Origin: an uncultured Clostridia bacterium
GTDB lineage: Bacteria > Bacillota > Clostridia > Peptostreptococcales > Anaerovoracaceae
Direction: 5' to 3'
DNA: 64,000 bases
Assembly: GCA_934278925.1 (NCBI GenBank)
Contig: CAKQWJ010000009.1
Coordinates: forward strand, 1-64,000
Shown: positions 43,855-51,615 of the stretch, piece after piece
How positions within the stretch are numbered: the stretch's first letter is position 1
Layout of the letters: every line of letters begins with the position of its first letter
Position numbers and translations under genes: made by a program
The notes under the pieces: model-generated
What the model saw: only the letters and a program-made list of their open reading frames with translations
Told to the model about the DNA's origin: nothing
Databases searched by the model: none

Positions 43855-44223
43855 ATGAGAAGATGTATAGAGAATGTTATCGGGATTGTACTTGTTGGAA
43901 TTTCGATGTTGGTACAAATGCGATACATTCAAAAAACTCAGTACCAAATATATGCGTTCTTCATATTTTTTATTGTAGTTATAATTCTACATACGATAGA
44001 AGCAGTGGCTGTAAAAAAATATGATCATAAAACCTATGGGAATATACGCATCCTGCTTTGTGTAAGCCTGCTTTCCGAACTTCCGATAATTTGGATGTAC
44101 CGGAATTCTATTGAGGCAAACCAACAGGAAATCACAGATGTTGTTCGTGCTCTTATTTTTATAGTGGTTCTGCAGATATTTGTTAGTGCAGCACTCAGTT
44201 TTGCTTATCGAAAGAAGAAGTAA
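43855..44223 (+). CDS. Small four-helix membrane protein of unknown function
   Basis: I do not recognise a family. The 122-residue product has four hydrophobic helices: NVIGIVLVGISMLVQM, YQIYAFFIFFIVVIILHTIEA, ILLCVSLLSELPIIWM and ALIFIVVLQIFVSAALSFAY. The loops are short and a KKK sequence forms the C-terminus. A strong GAGGAGGG is placed before the ATG. Base composition is distinctly AT-rich compared with the neighbouring pyk gene and GC-rich repeats, which hints at a different origin. It is followed by the hairpin and tandem repeat region, and no partner gene is evident. Confidence 0.6.
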   Translation: MRRCIENVIGIVLVGISMLVQMRYIQKTQYQIYAFFIFFIVVIILHTIEAVAVKKYDHKTYGNIRILLCVSLLSELPIIWMYRNSIEANQQEITDVVRALIFIVVLQIFVSAALSFAYRKKK

Positions 44224-44662
44224 TCCTTTTCATCTGAACGCGGACCGAATCCGGTACGCCCCCGGTTTAGGTGGGTTCGGGTGCGCACCTCTAATTCGGG
44301 CCGCTTGCCGGGAAGTGGTGGAAAAGTGATGCAGGAACGCTCCGCAAAGAGGTTCCTGCATCACTTTTCCTCGCGGCCGTTGGGTAGATTAGGATGAAAT
44401 GCTTGGAGGAACCGGAGGTATGTGATGCATGGAAGCAGAAAACAAGGACTCGAACATCATTTTTTCACTCAAGTGAAGTTAAAGAAGAAGAAATGAAGTG
44501 TAGAAATGATTGGAGTGATGCATGAGATGGAAAAAAGGGGGTTCATGCATCAACATTGAAAATGAGGTTGATGCATGGAGCAGAAAAACAGGAACTCATG
44601 CATCACTTTTTAGGAAGCGCAGTGCGGGCAGAGCCCCGCACCTTGTCTCCAAAGACCCATCC
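44224..44662. repeat. Cluster of GTGATGCA...TGCATCAC hairpins
   Basis: This non-coding stretch contains four related inverted repeats. The first is a perfect 19-bp stem, 44320-44338 with 44352-44370 and a 13-base loop. The second is a degenerate copy at about 44422-44467. The third has TGATGCATGA (44516-44525) and TCATGCATCA (44543-44552). The fourth has TGATGCATG (44569-44577) and CATGCATCA (44597-44605). Loops are 13-19 bases. They directly precede the 86-bp tandem array. I see no convincing gene here. Confidence 0.75.
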
Positions 44663-45092
44663 GACCCCAGAAACGTGGTGCCCCGCGACGAAGAAACAAG
44701 GGTTTGCGGGGAGCGGAGCACCACGCCCACCCGGCGGTCTGCCCATCCGACCCCAGAGACGTGGTGCCCGTTGACGAAGGAACAAGGGTTTGCGGGGAAC
44801 GGAGCACCACGCCCACCCGGCGGTCTGCCCATCCGGCCCCAAAGGCGTGGTGCCCGGTAACGAAGGAACAAGGGTTTGCGGGGAGCGGAGCACCACGCCC
44901 AACTTGCCGGAGGCCCATCCGACCCCAGAAATGTGGTGCCCCGCGACGAAGAAACAAGGGTTTGCGGGGAGCGGAGCACCACGCCCAACTTGCCGGAGGC
45001 CCATCCGACCCTAGAGACGTGGTGCCCCGCGACGAAGGAACAAGGGTTAGCGGGGAGCGGAGCACCACGCCCAAGCCGCCGGAGGCCCATCC
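44663..45092. repeat. Five tandem copies of an 86-bp GC-rich unit
   Basis: The marker CGTGGTGC recurs with exact 86-bp period (ACGTGGTG-type starts at 44673, 44759, 44845, 44931 and 45017). Each unit holds complementary parts GTGGTGC...CCCGC and GCGGG...GCACCAC, so each can fold into a hairpin. Units are contiguous with no spacers, so this is not CRISPR. The period is not a multiple of three and open frames exist on several strands simply because stops are rare, so coding is unlikely. The remainder to about 45178 is GC-rich degenerate repeat sequence. Confidence 0.9.
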
Positions 45093-45178
45093 GCCCGGCG
45101 GGCGGAGCTCCAACAAGCCGGCGACAGCCTCACACACCTGGCCGGAGGCCCACCCGGCGCCCGGCCGAATAAGCGCAG

Positions 45179-45215
45179 ACAAAAAACCAGGGGCTGCCCG
45201 CGGGCAGCATCTGGT
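45179..45215 (-). terminator. Terminator of the YdjY-type lipoprotein gene
   Basis: On the minus strand ACCAG, then the perfect palindromic arms GCTGCCCG and CGGGCAGC, then CTGGT are followed by TTTTTT. Confidence 0.85.
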
Positions 45216-45253
45216 CCTTTGTCTTCATCTAAGATTCCTTCCTGCGCGAAACC

Positions 45254-45922
45254 TTATTTTACCAGAGTATAGGTAACCTTTACGGTCTCGCCGTCGTCCG
45301 GAAGGTTTGCCGGCTTGTATTCGATCATCATCGGTGTGTCGAATCCGGAAGTGATTCCCATGTAGCATCCGCCGAAGCAGGTGATGCAGCCGGTCTTTGC
45401 GCTGCGCTGGTTTTCCAGATTTCCGGAGAATCCTACTTCGTAGCTTCCGTCATATGCCTTGCCCTTGTAGGTAGGATCGGTGATGACATCCTTCAGGTCG
45501 TAGTCCTTGCCGCCCCAGGAAACGGTCACCTTGAACTTTGCGAAATCGGAGTGGCCGGTGCCTTCCTTCAGCAGGTCCTCGATGGACTGATCTTCTCCGA
45601 ACTCGGTATCGGTATCGTTCCAAACCTTCTCGCCGGCAACTTCTGTCAGTGCCTTGTAGAAATCATCGGTGGTTACGGCGGTGTTCAGAATGGACTTCTT
45701 TGCCATGGAACCGTCCTTGTTTACGATGAACCAGTGCTTCGGGCTCTTTACCGCGCCGTTTACCACACAGTCGATGGATACGGTTCCGGCATCCTTATCG
45801 ACGGTCGCCTCGGTGCTTGCTTTCTCGGATGCTTCTTTCGACTTCTCGGACTTGCTGCCGCAGGCGCTCAGCGAGAACATTGCAATCAGTGCGATGAGAA
45901 GAATTGGTAAAAACTTTTTCAT
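45254..45922 (-). CDS. YdjY-domain lipoprotein
   Basis: The 222-residue product has a lipoprotein signal (KKFLPILLIALIAMFSLSAC, with Cys after LSA), a Ser/Lys/Glu-rich linker and a YdjY-like domain. Recognisable elements are VSIDCVVNGAVKSPKHWFIV, DFYKALTEVAGEKVWND, VTVSWGGKDYDLKDVI and the cysteine motif TGCITCFGGCYMGI. Proteins of this family are often linked to redox or cofactor loci, but the function is unknown. The ATG at 45922 follows GGAGGG; a frame extending to 46060 runs into the promoter region and is rejected. It is transcribed away from the cobalamin riboswitch operon, which may mean shared regulation of the intervening region, but this is only inference. Confidence 0.75.
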   Translation of the reverse strand: MKKFLPILLIALIAMFSLSACGSKSEKSKEASEKASTEATVDKDAGTVSIDCVVNGAVKSPKHWFIVNKDGSMAKKSILNTAVTTDDFYKALTEVAGEKVWNDTDTEFGEDQSIEDLLKEGTGHSDFAKFKVTVSWGGKDYDLKDVITDPTYKGKAYDGSYEVGFSGNLENQRSAKTGCITCFGGCYMGITSGFDTPMMIEYKPANLPDDGETVKVTYTLVK

Positions 45923-46053
45923 ATTTTCCCTCCAAAGTAATTCCTTAAAAGATTCATAGCTAACTTTCATCAATATAATATAACGAGAGAAAGAAGTCAA
46001 GACGACTACCCGGCGAAGCGCGGGGTCTAACGCCATAGAGACCGATGAACCAA

Positions 46054-46082
46054 TTGACAACCTTTTTGGTATGTGATAAATT
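46054..46082 (+). promoter_or_regulatory. Promoter of the cobalamin operon
   Basis: TTGACA (46054-46059) and TAAATT (46077-46082) are separated by 17 bases and lie just before the riboswitch. A divergent AT-rich promoter region for the lipoprotein gene lies around 45970-45985. Confidence 0.65.
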
Positions 46083-46109
46083 TAAAGGTACTAAAAAAAG
46101 GTTTTACAC

Positions 46110-46290
46110 GATTCAGGTGCCGGCCGTTTCCGATAAAAATGGGAAATTGGGGCCGGTGAAAAGGGAATCCGGTGAGAATCCGGAGCGAAGCCGTCACTGT
46201 GTTAGGGAGTGAATTCGCAAAGTCACTGGGAGTACCCGGGAAGAGCGGAGGAGCGATGATCGAAGTCAGGAGACCTGCCTGAGTCGGGGA
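46110..46290 (+). ncRNA. Cobalamin riboswitch
   Basis: The element has the conserved order of a B12 aptamer: GGTGCCGG near the start, then GGGAATCCGGTGAGAATCC, then GCCGTCACTGT and the closing AGTCACTGGG. It ends with the B12 box AGTCAGGAGACCTGCCT at 46265-46281. A T-tailed hairpin at 46423 and an anti-terminator-like segment between them indicate transcriptional control: bound adenosylcobalamin would favour termination before cbiK. It is the only riboswitch seen in front of the 17.5-kb operon. Confidence 0.95.
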
Positions 46291-46422
46291 TATGGATTTG
46301 CGGTACTCGAATCCGATTCCGGGCAGAACAGCGAAGCACTCTTCCAAAGCAGGGACTACAAACGCTTTGAAGAGCGGTTTTTCGGTATGTTCTTTTGAAA
46401 ACACTCCCGGGGACAGAGGATG

Positions 46423-46449
46423 AAAGGGCTGCAGGTCGGCAGCCTTTTT
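46423..46449 (+). terminator. Riboswitch-controlled terminator
   Basis: GGCTGC (46427-46432) and GCAGCC (46439-46444) form a stem flanked by AAAG and a run of five T. It lies between aptamer and first gene, the position expected for the expression platform. Confidence 0.85.
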
Positions 46450-46484
46450 GTATATTCAAATCATCAAAGGGAAGGGAGAACAGG

Positions 46485-47630
46485 ATGAAAAAGAAGATGT
46501 TATGGGTTCTGCTGGCTGCACTTACCTGTGCGCTGGCACTGACGGGATGCGGCAAATCCGACCAGGACAAGGCGGATGAAGTGGCGGAGAAAATCGATGC
46601 CATCTACGTGCAGAATTGGACGGAGGACACGGAGAAGCAGTGCAAGGAAGCCAAGGATGCCTGGGATGCGCTGACCAAGGATCAGAAGAAACTGGTCAAG
46701 GGCGAGAATGCGGATCCGGATTATTTTGGCAAGGATACGGGGGATGCCTCCAAGGACGATTCGCTGAACGAGAATAAGATTGGCGACAAGGAGATTCTGG
46801 TGGTCAGCTTCGGAACCTCCTTCAACGACAGCCGTGCCAAGGATGTAGGCGGCGTGGAGAAGGCCATTCAGAAGGCCTATCCGGATTGGTCCGTTCGCCG
46901 GGCGTTCACCGCGCAGATTATCATCAACCACGTGCTGGCCAGAGACGGCGAGAGCATCGACAACGTGGATCAGGCCCTGGAACGGGCGGTGCGGAACGAG
47001 GTGAAGGAGCTGGTAATTCAGCCGACCCACCTGATGCACGGTGCGGAATACGACGAGCTGATGGATTCCGTGAAGAAGTACAAGGGTAAGATCAAATCCA
47101 TCAAAGTAGCGGAGCCGCTTCTGGGAGAAGTGGGCAAGGATGCTTCCAGCGTAAACGCCGACAAGGCAGCGGTTGCGCAGTACATTACGGCGGAGGCGGT
47201 AAAAAAAGCCGGATTCGGAAGCCCGGAGGATGCCGCAGCGTCCGGCACGGCATTCGTGTTCATGGGTCACGGAACCTCCCACACCGCAAAGATTTCCTAC
47301 AGCCAGATGCAGAAGCAGATGGAGGACCTGGGTTATTCCAACGTATTTATCGGAACGGTAGAAGGGGAACCGGAAGACACGTCCGCCGAAGCGGTAATTG
47401 AGAAGGTAAAGAAGGCCGGATACAAGAAGGTCATTCTCCGTCCGCTGATGGTAGTGGCCGGCGATCACGCCAACAACGACATGGCGGGCGCAGAAGAGGA
47501 TTCCTGGAAGAGCCAATTCGATGCCTCCGGTGCGTTTAAATCCGTCACCTGCCAGATTGAGGGCCTGGGCCGGATCGACAGCGTGCAGCAGCTGTACGTG
47601 AAACACGTGGCAGAAGCCATGGGTAAATAA
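46485..47630 (+). CDS. cbiK: Exported lipoprotein cobaltochelatase, CbiK type
   Basis: The 381-residue protein begins with a lipoprotein signal (MLWVLLAALTCALALTGC), then a charged linker. A complete CbiK-type sirohydrochlorin cobaltochelatase domain follows, from about residue 100 to 381. Motifs are ILVVSFGTSFNDSR, IQPTHLMHGAEYDELM, VFMGHGTSHTAKISY with the metal-binding His and MVVAGDHANNDMAG with another His. The family inserts Co2+ into sirohydrochlorin, the first committed step of anaerobic cobalamin synthesis. However, a lipid-anchored copy would act outside the membrane, as in the periplasmic CbiK variant of Desulfovibrio. It may instead handle tetrapyrroles for uptake. The ATG at 46485 follows AGGGAG. 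It is the first gene behind the riboswitch. Confidence 0.88.
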   Translation: MKKKMLWVLLAALTCALALTGCGKSDQDKADEVAEKIDAIYVQNWTEDTEKQCKEAKDAWDALTKDQKKLVKGENADPDYFGKDTGDASKDDSLNENKIGDKEILVVSFGTSFNDSRAKDVGGVEKAIQKAYPDWSVRRAFTAQIIINHVLARDGESIDNVDQALERAVRNEVKELVIQPTHLMHGAEYDELMDSVKKYKGKIKSIKVAEPLLGEVGKDASSVNADKAAVAQYITAEAVKKAGFGSPEDAAASGTAFVFMGHGTSHTAKISYSQMQKQMEDLGYSNVFIGTVEGEPEDTSAEAVIEKVKKAGYKKVILRPLMVVAGDHANNDMAGAEEDSWKSQFDASGAFKSVTCQIEGLGRIDSVQQLYVKHVAEAMGK

Positions 47631-47744
47631 TGTAAGCAGAGGCCATGAGCAAATAGGATGAGAACCGATGAGGTAAACAGTATTGAAATTTACAATACTT
47701 CACACCCATCGAATCGATAATTAGAATGAGGAGAACCATATATA

Positions 47745-48233
47745 ATGAAGAGAATTGAAATGACAAAGAAGCGCAAGTTATGGCTGATTGCGGCGCTGTC
47801 CGCCATCATGATTTTCACCCTGGCAGCCTGCGGCGGTTCCGACAAGAATTCCTCCGGCCTGGAGGACGGTACCTACACCGCGGAGTTCACCACGGACAGT
47901 CGCATGTTCCACGTAAATGAGACCAAAGACGGCAAGGGAACTCTGACGGTAAAGGATGGAAAGATGACCATTCACGTGACTCTGGCCTCCACCCATATCG
48001 TGAACCTGTATCCGGGAACCGCGGAAGAAGCCAAGAAGCAGGATAAGGACGACCTGCTGCAGCCGACGACCGAGAAGGTGAAGTACGACGACGGAACCAC
48101 CGAGGAAGCCTATGCCTTCGACGTTCCGGTGCCGGAAATCGACAAGGAATTCGACTGCGCTCTGATCGGCACAAAGGGAAAATGGTACGACCACAAGGTA
48201 AAGGTTACCAACCCGGTGAAAGAAGATAAATAG
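47745..48233 (+). CDS. Lipoprotein, probable extracellular ligand-binding partner of the B12-type importer
   Basis: The 162-residue protein has a lipobox (SAIMIFTLAACGG). One beta-rich domain follows: GLEDGTYTAEFTTDSRMFHV, GKGTLTVKDGKMTIHVTLAS, EEAYAFDVPVPEIDKEFDCALIG (split EEAYAFDVPVPEI and KEFDCALIG) and KGKWYDHKVKV. A related pattern occurs at the N-terminus of the next protein. The operon position between an exported chelatase and a binding protein suggests binding of a tetrapyrrole, corrinoid or metal outside the cell, but this is inference. The ATG at 47745 is nine bases after GAGGAG. The preceding 114 bases contain an imperfect duplication of the cbiK 3' end (47611 and 47637). Confidence 0.7.
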   Translation: MKRIEMTKKRKLWLIAALSAIMIFTLAACGGSDKNSSGLEDGTYTAEFTTDSRMFHVNETKDGKGTLTVKDGKMTIHVTLASTHIVNLYPGTAEEAKKQDKDDLLQPTTEKVKYDDGTTEEAYAFDVPVPEIDKEFDCALIGTKGKWYDHKVKVTNPVKEDK

Positions 48234-48235
48234 AG

Positions 48236-49786
48236 ATGAACAGGATGCAGTTGAGACGAGGGTTTCCCGGAATCCGGGGGCTGGTTCTTCTGCTGGTTCT
48301 TGCCGCCATGCTTTCCGGATGCAGCAATCCGGCCGGCACGAGCGGCGAGAAGGCACAATCCTGTGAAGTGACGATGACAGGGGGTTCCGGACGCGCCAGC
48401 GTGGAATCCCCTGCTGACGTTACGGAGAAGAACGGCGCGCACCGGGTGAAGCTGGTGTGGAGCAGCTCCTACTACGACTACATGGTGGTGGACGGGCGGA
48501 AGTACATGAACGAGGCGAAGGCGGGAGAGAATTCTGTTTTTACCATCCCCTTCGAGGAATACGATGAAGCGTTCGAGGTAATCGGGGACACCACCGCCAT
48601 GAGCGAGCCCCACGAGATCAAATACCGGATTACGGTGCACGCTCCGGGAACGTCCTCCGGCAAAAACAAATCCGCCGAGGCAAAGACTGCCGGCTCCGAT
48701 GGGGTGAAGCGGGGGAACATCACCGAAGCGCCGGAAATTTCCGGCCTGAAGTACCGGGGCCGGGAGAAGCTGGAAGCGGCCAAGGAATTTACCCTGGACC
48801 GGTATGAAAAGGAAGGGAAGACCTACACCCTGCTCACTTTGGGAGCTAAAGATCTGTTCCTCCTGATTCCGGAAGGGGGGAAGGTGCCGGAGAACCTGTC
48901 CAAGAACATCACGCCGCTGCCTCTGCCGCTGCAGAACACCTACGTGGTGTCCACGGCGGCTATGGATCCCATCCGCCGGATCGGTGGCCTGAAGGGCGTG
49001 GGGTACACGGGAACCCGGGCCAACGGATGGCACGTGAAGGGAATCGCCAAGATGGTGCGGTCCGGGAAGATTCAATACGCCGGCCGGTACAGTGCGCCGG
49101 ACTACGAGCTTCTTCGGGGAGAGGGCTGCGGCCTGGCCATCGAAAATACCATGATCTACCATTCGCCGGCGGCGAAGGAGAAGCTGGAATCCCTGGGCAT
49201 TCCGGTGATGGTGGAGCGGTCCAGCTACGAGAAGAGCCCGCTGGGCCGGCTGGAATGGGTGAAGCTGTACGGCGCGCTGTACGGCAAATCCCACGCTGCG
49301 GAAGATTTTTTTGAAAAGGAAGCGGCCCGCATCCGCAAGGTGTCGGAGAAGGAGCGCACCGGAAGGACCGTAGCGGTGTTCGCCGTGAACTCCGGCGGAA
49401 GCGTAACGGTACGGGCGTCGGGGGATTACCTCTCCGCCATGATCCGTCAGTCCGGGGGAAAATACCTGGCGGCGGAAAAGGCGTCGAAGGAATCCATGCG
49501 GTCCACCTTGAACATTCAGATGGAGGATTTTTACCGCATTGCCAAGAACGGCGACGTGCTGATCTACAACAGCACCATCGAGGAGCCCATTGAAACCGTG
49601 GCACAGCTGAAGAAGAAATCCCCGCTGCTGAAGAAATTCAAAGCGGTTCGGGAAGGCCGGGTCTACTGCCTGCCGCCGGGATTCTTCCAGAACAGCACCA
49701 AAGCCGCGGATTTTATGGAAGATATGAACCGGGTGCTGAAGGGGGAGGACCGCTCCCTCAAGGTGCTGAAAAAGCTTAAGAAATAA
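48236..49786 (+). CDS. ABC transporter substrate-binding lipoprotein (BtuF/FecB type) with extra N-terminal domain
   Basis: The 516-residue protein has a lipobox (LAAMLSGCS). Residues about 40-130 form a beta-rich domain (KLVWSSSYYDYMVVDGRKY, FTIPFEEYDEAFEVIGDT, HEIKYRITV) related to the preceding small lipoprotein. From about 175 onward it is a class III solute-binding protein of the metal-chelate type (TYTLLTLGAKDLFLLIPEG, YVVSTAAMDPIRRIGGLKGVG, YSAPDYELLRGEGCGLAIEN, IPVMVERSSYEKSPLGRLEWVKLYG, split at IPVMVERSSYEK). Its place before BtuC- and BtuD-type genes in a cobalamin operon points to corrinoid or cobalt-tetrapyrrole uptake. The ATG is three bases after the upstream stop, and the first in-frame Met is used. 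Confidence 0.82.
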   Translation: MNRMQLRRGFPGIRGLVLLLVLAAMLSGCSNPAGTSGEKAQSCEVTMTGGSGRASVESPADVTEKNGAHRVKLVWSSSYYDYMVVDGRKYMNEAKAGENSVFTIPFEEYDEAFEVIGDTTAMSEPHEIKYRITVHAPGTSSGKNKSAEAKTAGSDGVKRGNITEAPEISGLKYRGREKLEAAKEFTLDRYEKEGKTYTLLTLGAKDLFLLIPEGGKVPENLSKNITPLPLPLQNTYVVSTAAMDPIRRIGGLKGVGYTGTRANGWHVKGIAKMVRSGKIQYAGRYSAPDYELLRGEGCGLAIENTMIYHSPAAKEKLESLGIPVMVERSSYEKSPLGRLEWVKLYGALYGKSHAAEDFFEKEAARIRKVSEKERTGRTVAVFAVNSGGSVTVRASGDYLSAMIRQSGGKYLAAEKASKESMRSTLNIQMEDFYRIAKNGDVLIYNSTIEEPIETVAQLKKKSPLLKKFKAVREGRVYCLPPGFFQNSTKAADFMEDMNRVLKGEDRSLKVLKKLKK

Positions 49787-49801
49787 CGGAAAGGAGTCTG
49801 C

Positions 49802-50824
49802 GTGAAAAGGGGTAAAACATCCGGAACGAGGTACGTTTCGGCTCTGGCGGGATTGGCCGCTCTGCTGTTTTTACTGGCAGTGCTGAATCTCTGCCTGGGA
49901 AGCAGCGCCATCTCCCTCCGGGAAATTTGGAGCCTGTCGGAGGGGAGCGGGGAGAGCACCGCCTATGACATCGTGTACAATATTCGCCTGCCGCGGATTC
50001 TGGCCGGAATCCTGCTGGGAGGCGCCCTTTCCATATCCGGATATCTGCTGCAGATCTTCTTCGCCAACCCCATCGCCGGTCCATACGTGCTGGGCATTTC
50101 CTCCGGGGCGAAGCTGACGGTGGCGCTGGCCATGGTCTTCCTGCTGGGAAAGGGCATCACCCTCAGCGCTTTGGGAATGACATTGACCGCCTTCCTGGGC
50201 TCCCTGCTGGTGATGGGATTCGTATTGCTGCTTTCGGGAAAAATAAAGAACATGTCCCTGCTGGTGGTGGCCGGGGTAATGGTGGGGTACATCTGCTCCG
50301 CGGTGACGGATTTCGTGGTCACCTTTGCGGACGATTCCAACATCGTGAACCTGCACAACTGGTCCCTGGGAAGCCTGTCGGGCATCCAGTGGTCCGGTGT
50401 GCGCTTGTCCGCCGCCCTGATTGTTCTGGGCGTGCTGGCGGCCTTCTTCCTGTCCAAGCCCATGGGGGCCTACCGGCTGGGGGAAACCTACGCCCGGAGC
50501 ATGGGCGTGAACATCCGGGGGCTGCGAATCGCCCTGATTCTGATTTCCAGCCTGCTTTCCGGAGTGGTGACCGCTTTTGCGGGGCCCATTTCTTTTGTGG
50601 GCATTGCGGTGCCTCACCTGATTCGGGGCTTGATTCGGTCCGATGAACCCATCCGGATGATTCCCGCTTGCTTTCTGGGAGGCGCAGTGGTGACACTGAT
50701 GTGCGACGGCATCGCCCGCACCCTGTTCGCACCGACGGAACTGAGCATCAGCTCGGTGACCGCCGTGTTCCTGGTGCCGGTGGTGCTCACCATGATGGTA
50801 CGGCGAAAGGGGGGACGCCCATGA
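49802..50824 (+). CDS. btuC: FecCD/BtuC-family ABC permease
   Basis: The 340-residue protein is a FecCD-type permease with about ten helices. Characteristic stretches are IRLPRILAGILLGGALSISGYLLQ (split IRLPRILAGILLGG and ALSISGYLLQ), NPIAGPYVLGISSGAKL, WSLGSLSGIQW, GETYARSMGVNIRGLR, VTAFAGPISFVGIAVPHLIR and CDGIARTLFAPTELSISSVTA. The dimer forms the membrane channel of a siderophore/B12-type importer. It starts at a GTG (49802) just after AAGGAG. The stop overlaps the start of the ATPase gene (ATGA), so the two are translationally coupled. Substrate assignment as cobalamin or precursor rests on the riboswitch and neighbours. Confidence 0.9.
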   Translation: MKRGKTSGTRYVSALAGLAALLFLLAVLNLCLGSSAISLREIWSLSEGSGESTAYDIVYNIRLPRILAGILLGGALSISGYLLQIFFANPIAGPYVLGISSGAKLTVALAMVFLLGKGITLSALGMTLTAFLGSLLVMGFVLLLSGKIKNMSLLVVAGVMVGYICSAVTDFVVTFADDSNIVNLHNWSLGSLSGIQWSGVRLSAALIVLGVLAAFFLSKPMGAYRLGETYARSMGVNIRGLRIALILISSLLSGVVTAFAGPISFVGIAVPHLIRGLIRSDEPIRMIPACFLGGAVVTLMCDGIARTLFAPTELSISSVTAVFLVPVVLTMMVRRKGGRP

Positions 50825-51615
50825 GTACGGAGCTGAAGACCCGCATCCTGGATGCGGGATACGACGGGAATGTCATCGTGGAAGATGTAAACCTTCAGGT
50901 GAAGCCCGGAGAAGTGCTGGCCCTGATCGGCCCCAACGGCGCGGGCAAATCCACCCTGCTTCGCACCCTTACCGCCCAGCTGCCGGAAATCCGGGGAGCG
51001 GTATTTCTCAGTGAACAGAAGATGCAGGAAATCGAGCGTGGGGAGCTGGCTCGGAAGATGGCACTGGTCACCACGGAGCGGCCCCGGCCGGAATGGATGA
51101 CCTGTCGGGAGATGGTGGCCACGGGACGCTACCCGTACACGGGAAAGCTGGGCATCCTTTCGGACACCGATTGGCAGATTGCGGAGGAAGCCCTCCGGAC
51201 CGTGCAGGGAGAAGCCTTTGGGGATGCGGATTACAACCGAATCAGCGACGGGCAGCGGCAGCGGATCATGCTGGCCCGGGCCCTGTGTCAGGAGCCGGAA
51301 GTCCTGGTGCTGGACGAACCCACCTCCTTTCTGGACATCCAGTTCAAGATGGACCTCCTCTCGGTGATTCGGCGCATTGCGAAGCAGCGGGAAATCGGGG
51401 TGATCCTCTCCATGCACGAGCTGGAGTTCGTTCCCGCCGCGGCGGACCGGGTGGCCTGCATCGGCGGCGGCCGGGTGGCCTGTGTCGGGACACCGGAAGA
51501 GGTGATCACCGGAAGGAATCTGGAACAGCTCTTTGGGCTGCAAGAGGGTGCCGGGGAAGAAGTGGCCCGGGGAATTCACGAATACGCAGAAGCACTTCGG
51601 AAATGGATTAGATAG
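50821..51615 (+). CDS. btuD: ABC importer ATP-binding protein, BtuD/FecE type
   Basis: The 264-residue ATPase has Walker A LIGPNGAGKST, Walker B VLVLDEPTSFLD and a switch His in SMHELEF. The signature motif is ISDGQRQR rather than the usual LSGGQ, keeping the essential Gly-Gln. It powers the importer with the BtuC-type permease and the binding lipoproteins. The ATG at 50821 overlaps the permease stop; a longer frame from 50668 is a shadow. cobQ starts at the next base after its TAG. Confidence 0.9.
   Translation: MSTELKTRILDAGYDGNVIVEDVNLQVKPGEVLALIGPNGAGKSTLLRTLTAQLPEIRGAVFLSEQKMQEIERGELARKMALVTTERPRPEWMTCREMVATGRYPYTGKLGILSDTDWQIAEEALRTVQGEAFGDADYNRISDGQRQRIMLARALCQEPEVLVLDEPTSFLDIQFKMDLLSVIRRIAKQREIGVILSMHELEFVPAAADRVACIGGGRVACVGTPEEVITGRNLEQLFGLQEGAGEEVARGIHEYAEALRKWIR

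Noticed and set aside
44663..45092. CRISPR array
   Set aside because: Repeats are 86 bp, contiguous and lack unique spacers, and no cas genes are present.
44522..45276. Overlapping open frames on both strands across the 86-bp array
   Set aside because: The 86-bp period shifts frame every copy and the GC-rich unit simply lacks stops; translated products are low-complexity and have no start context.
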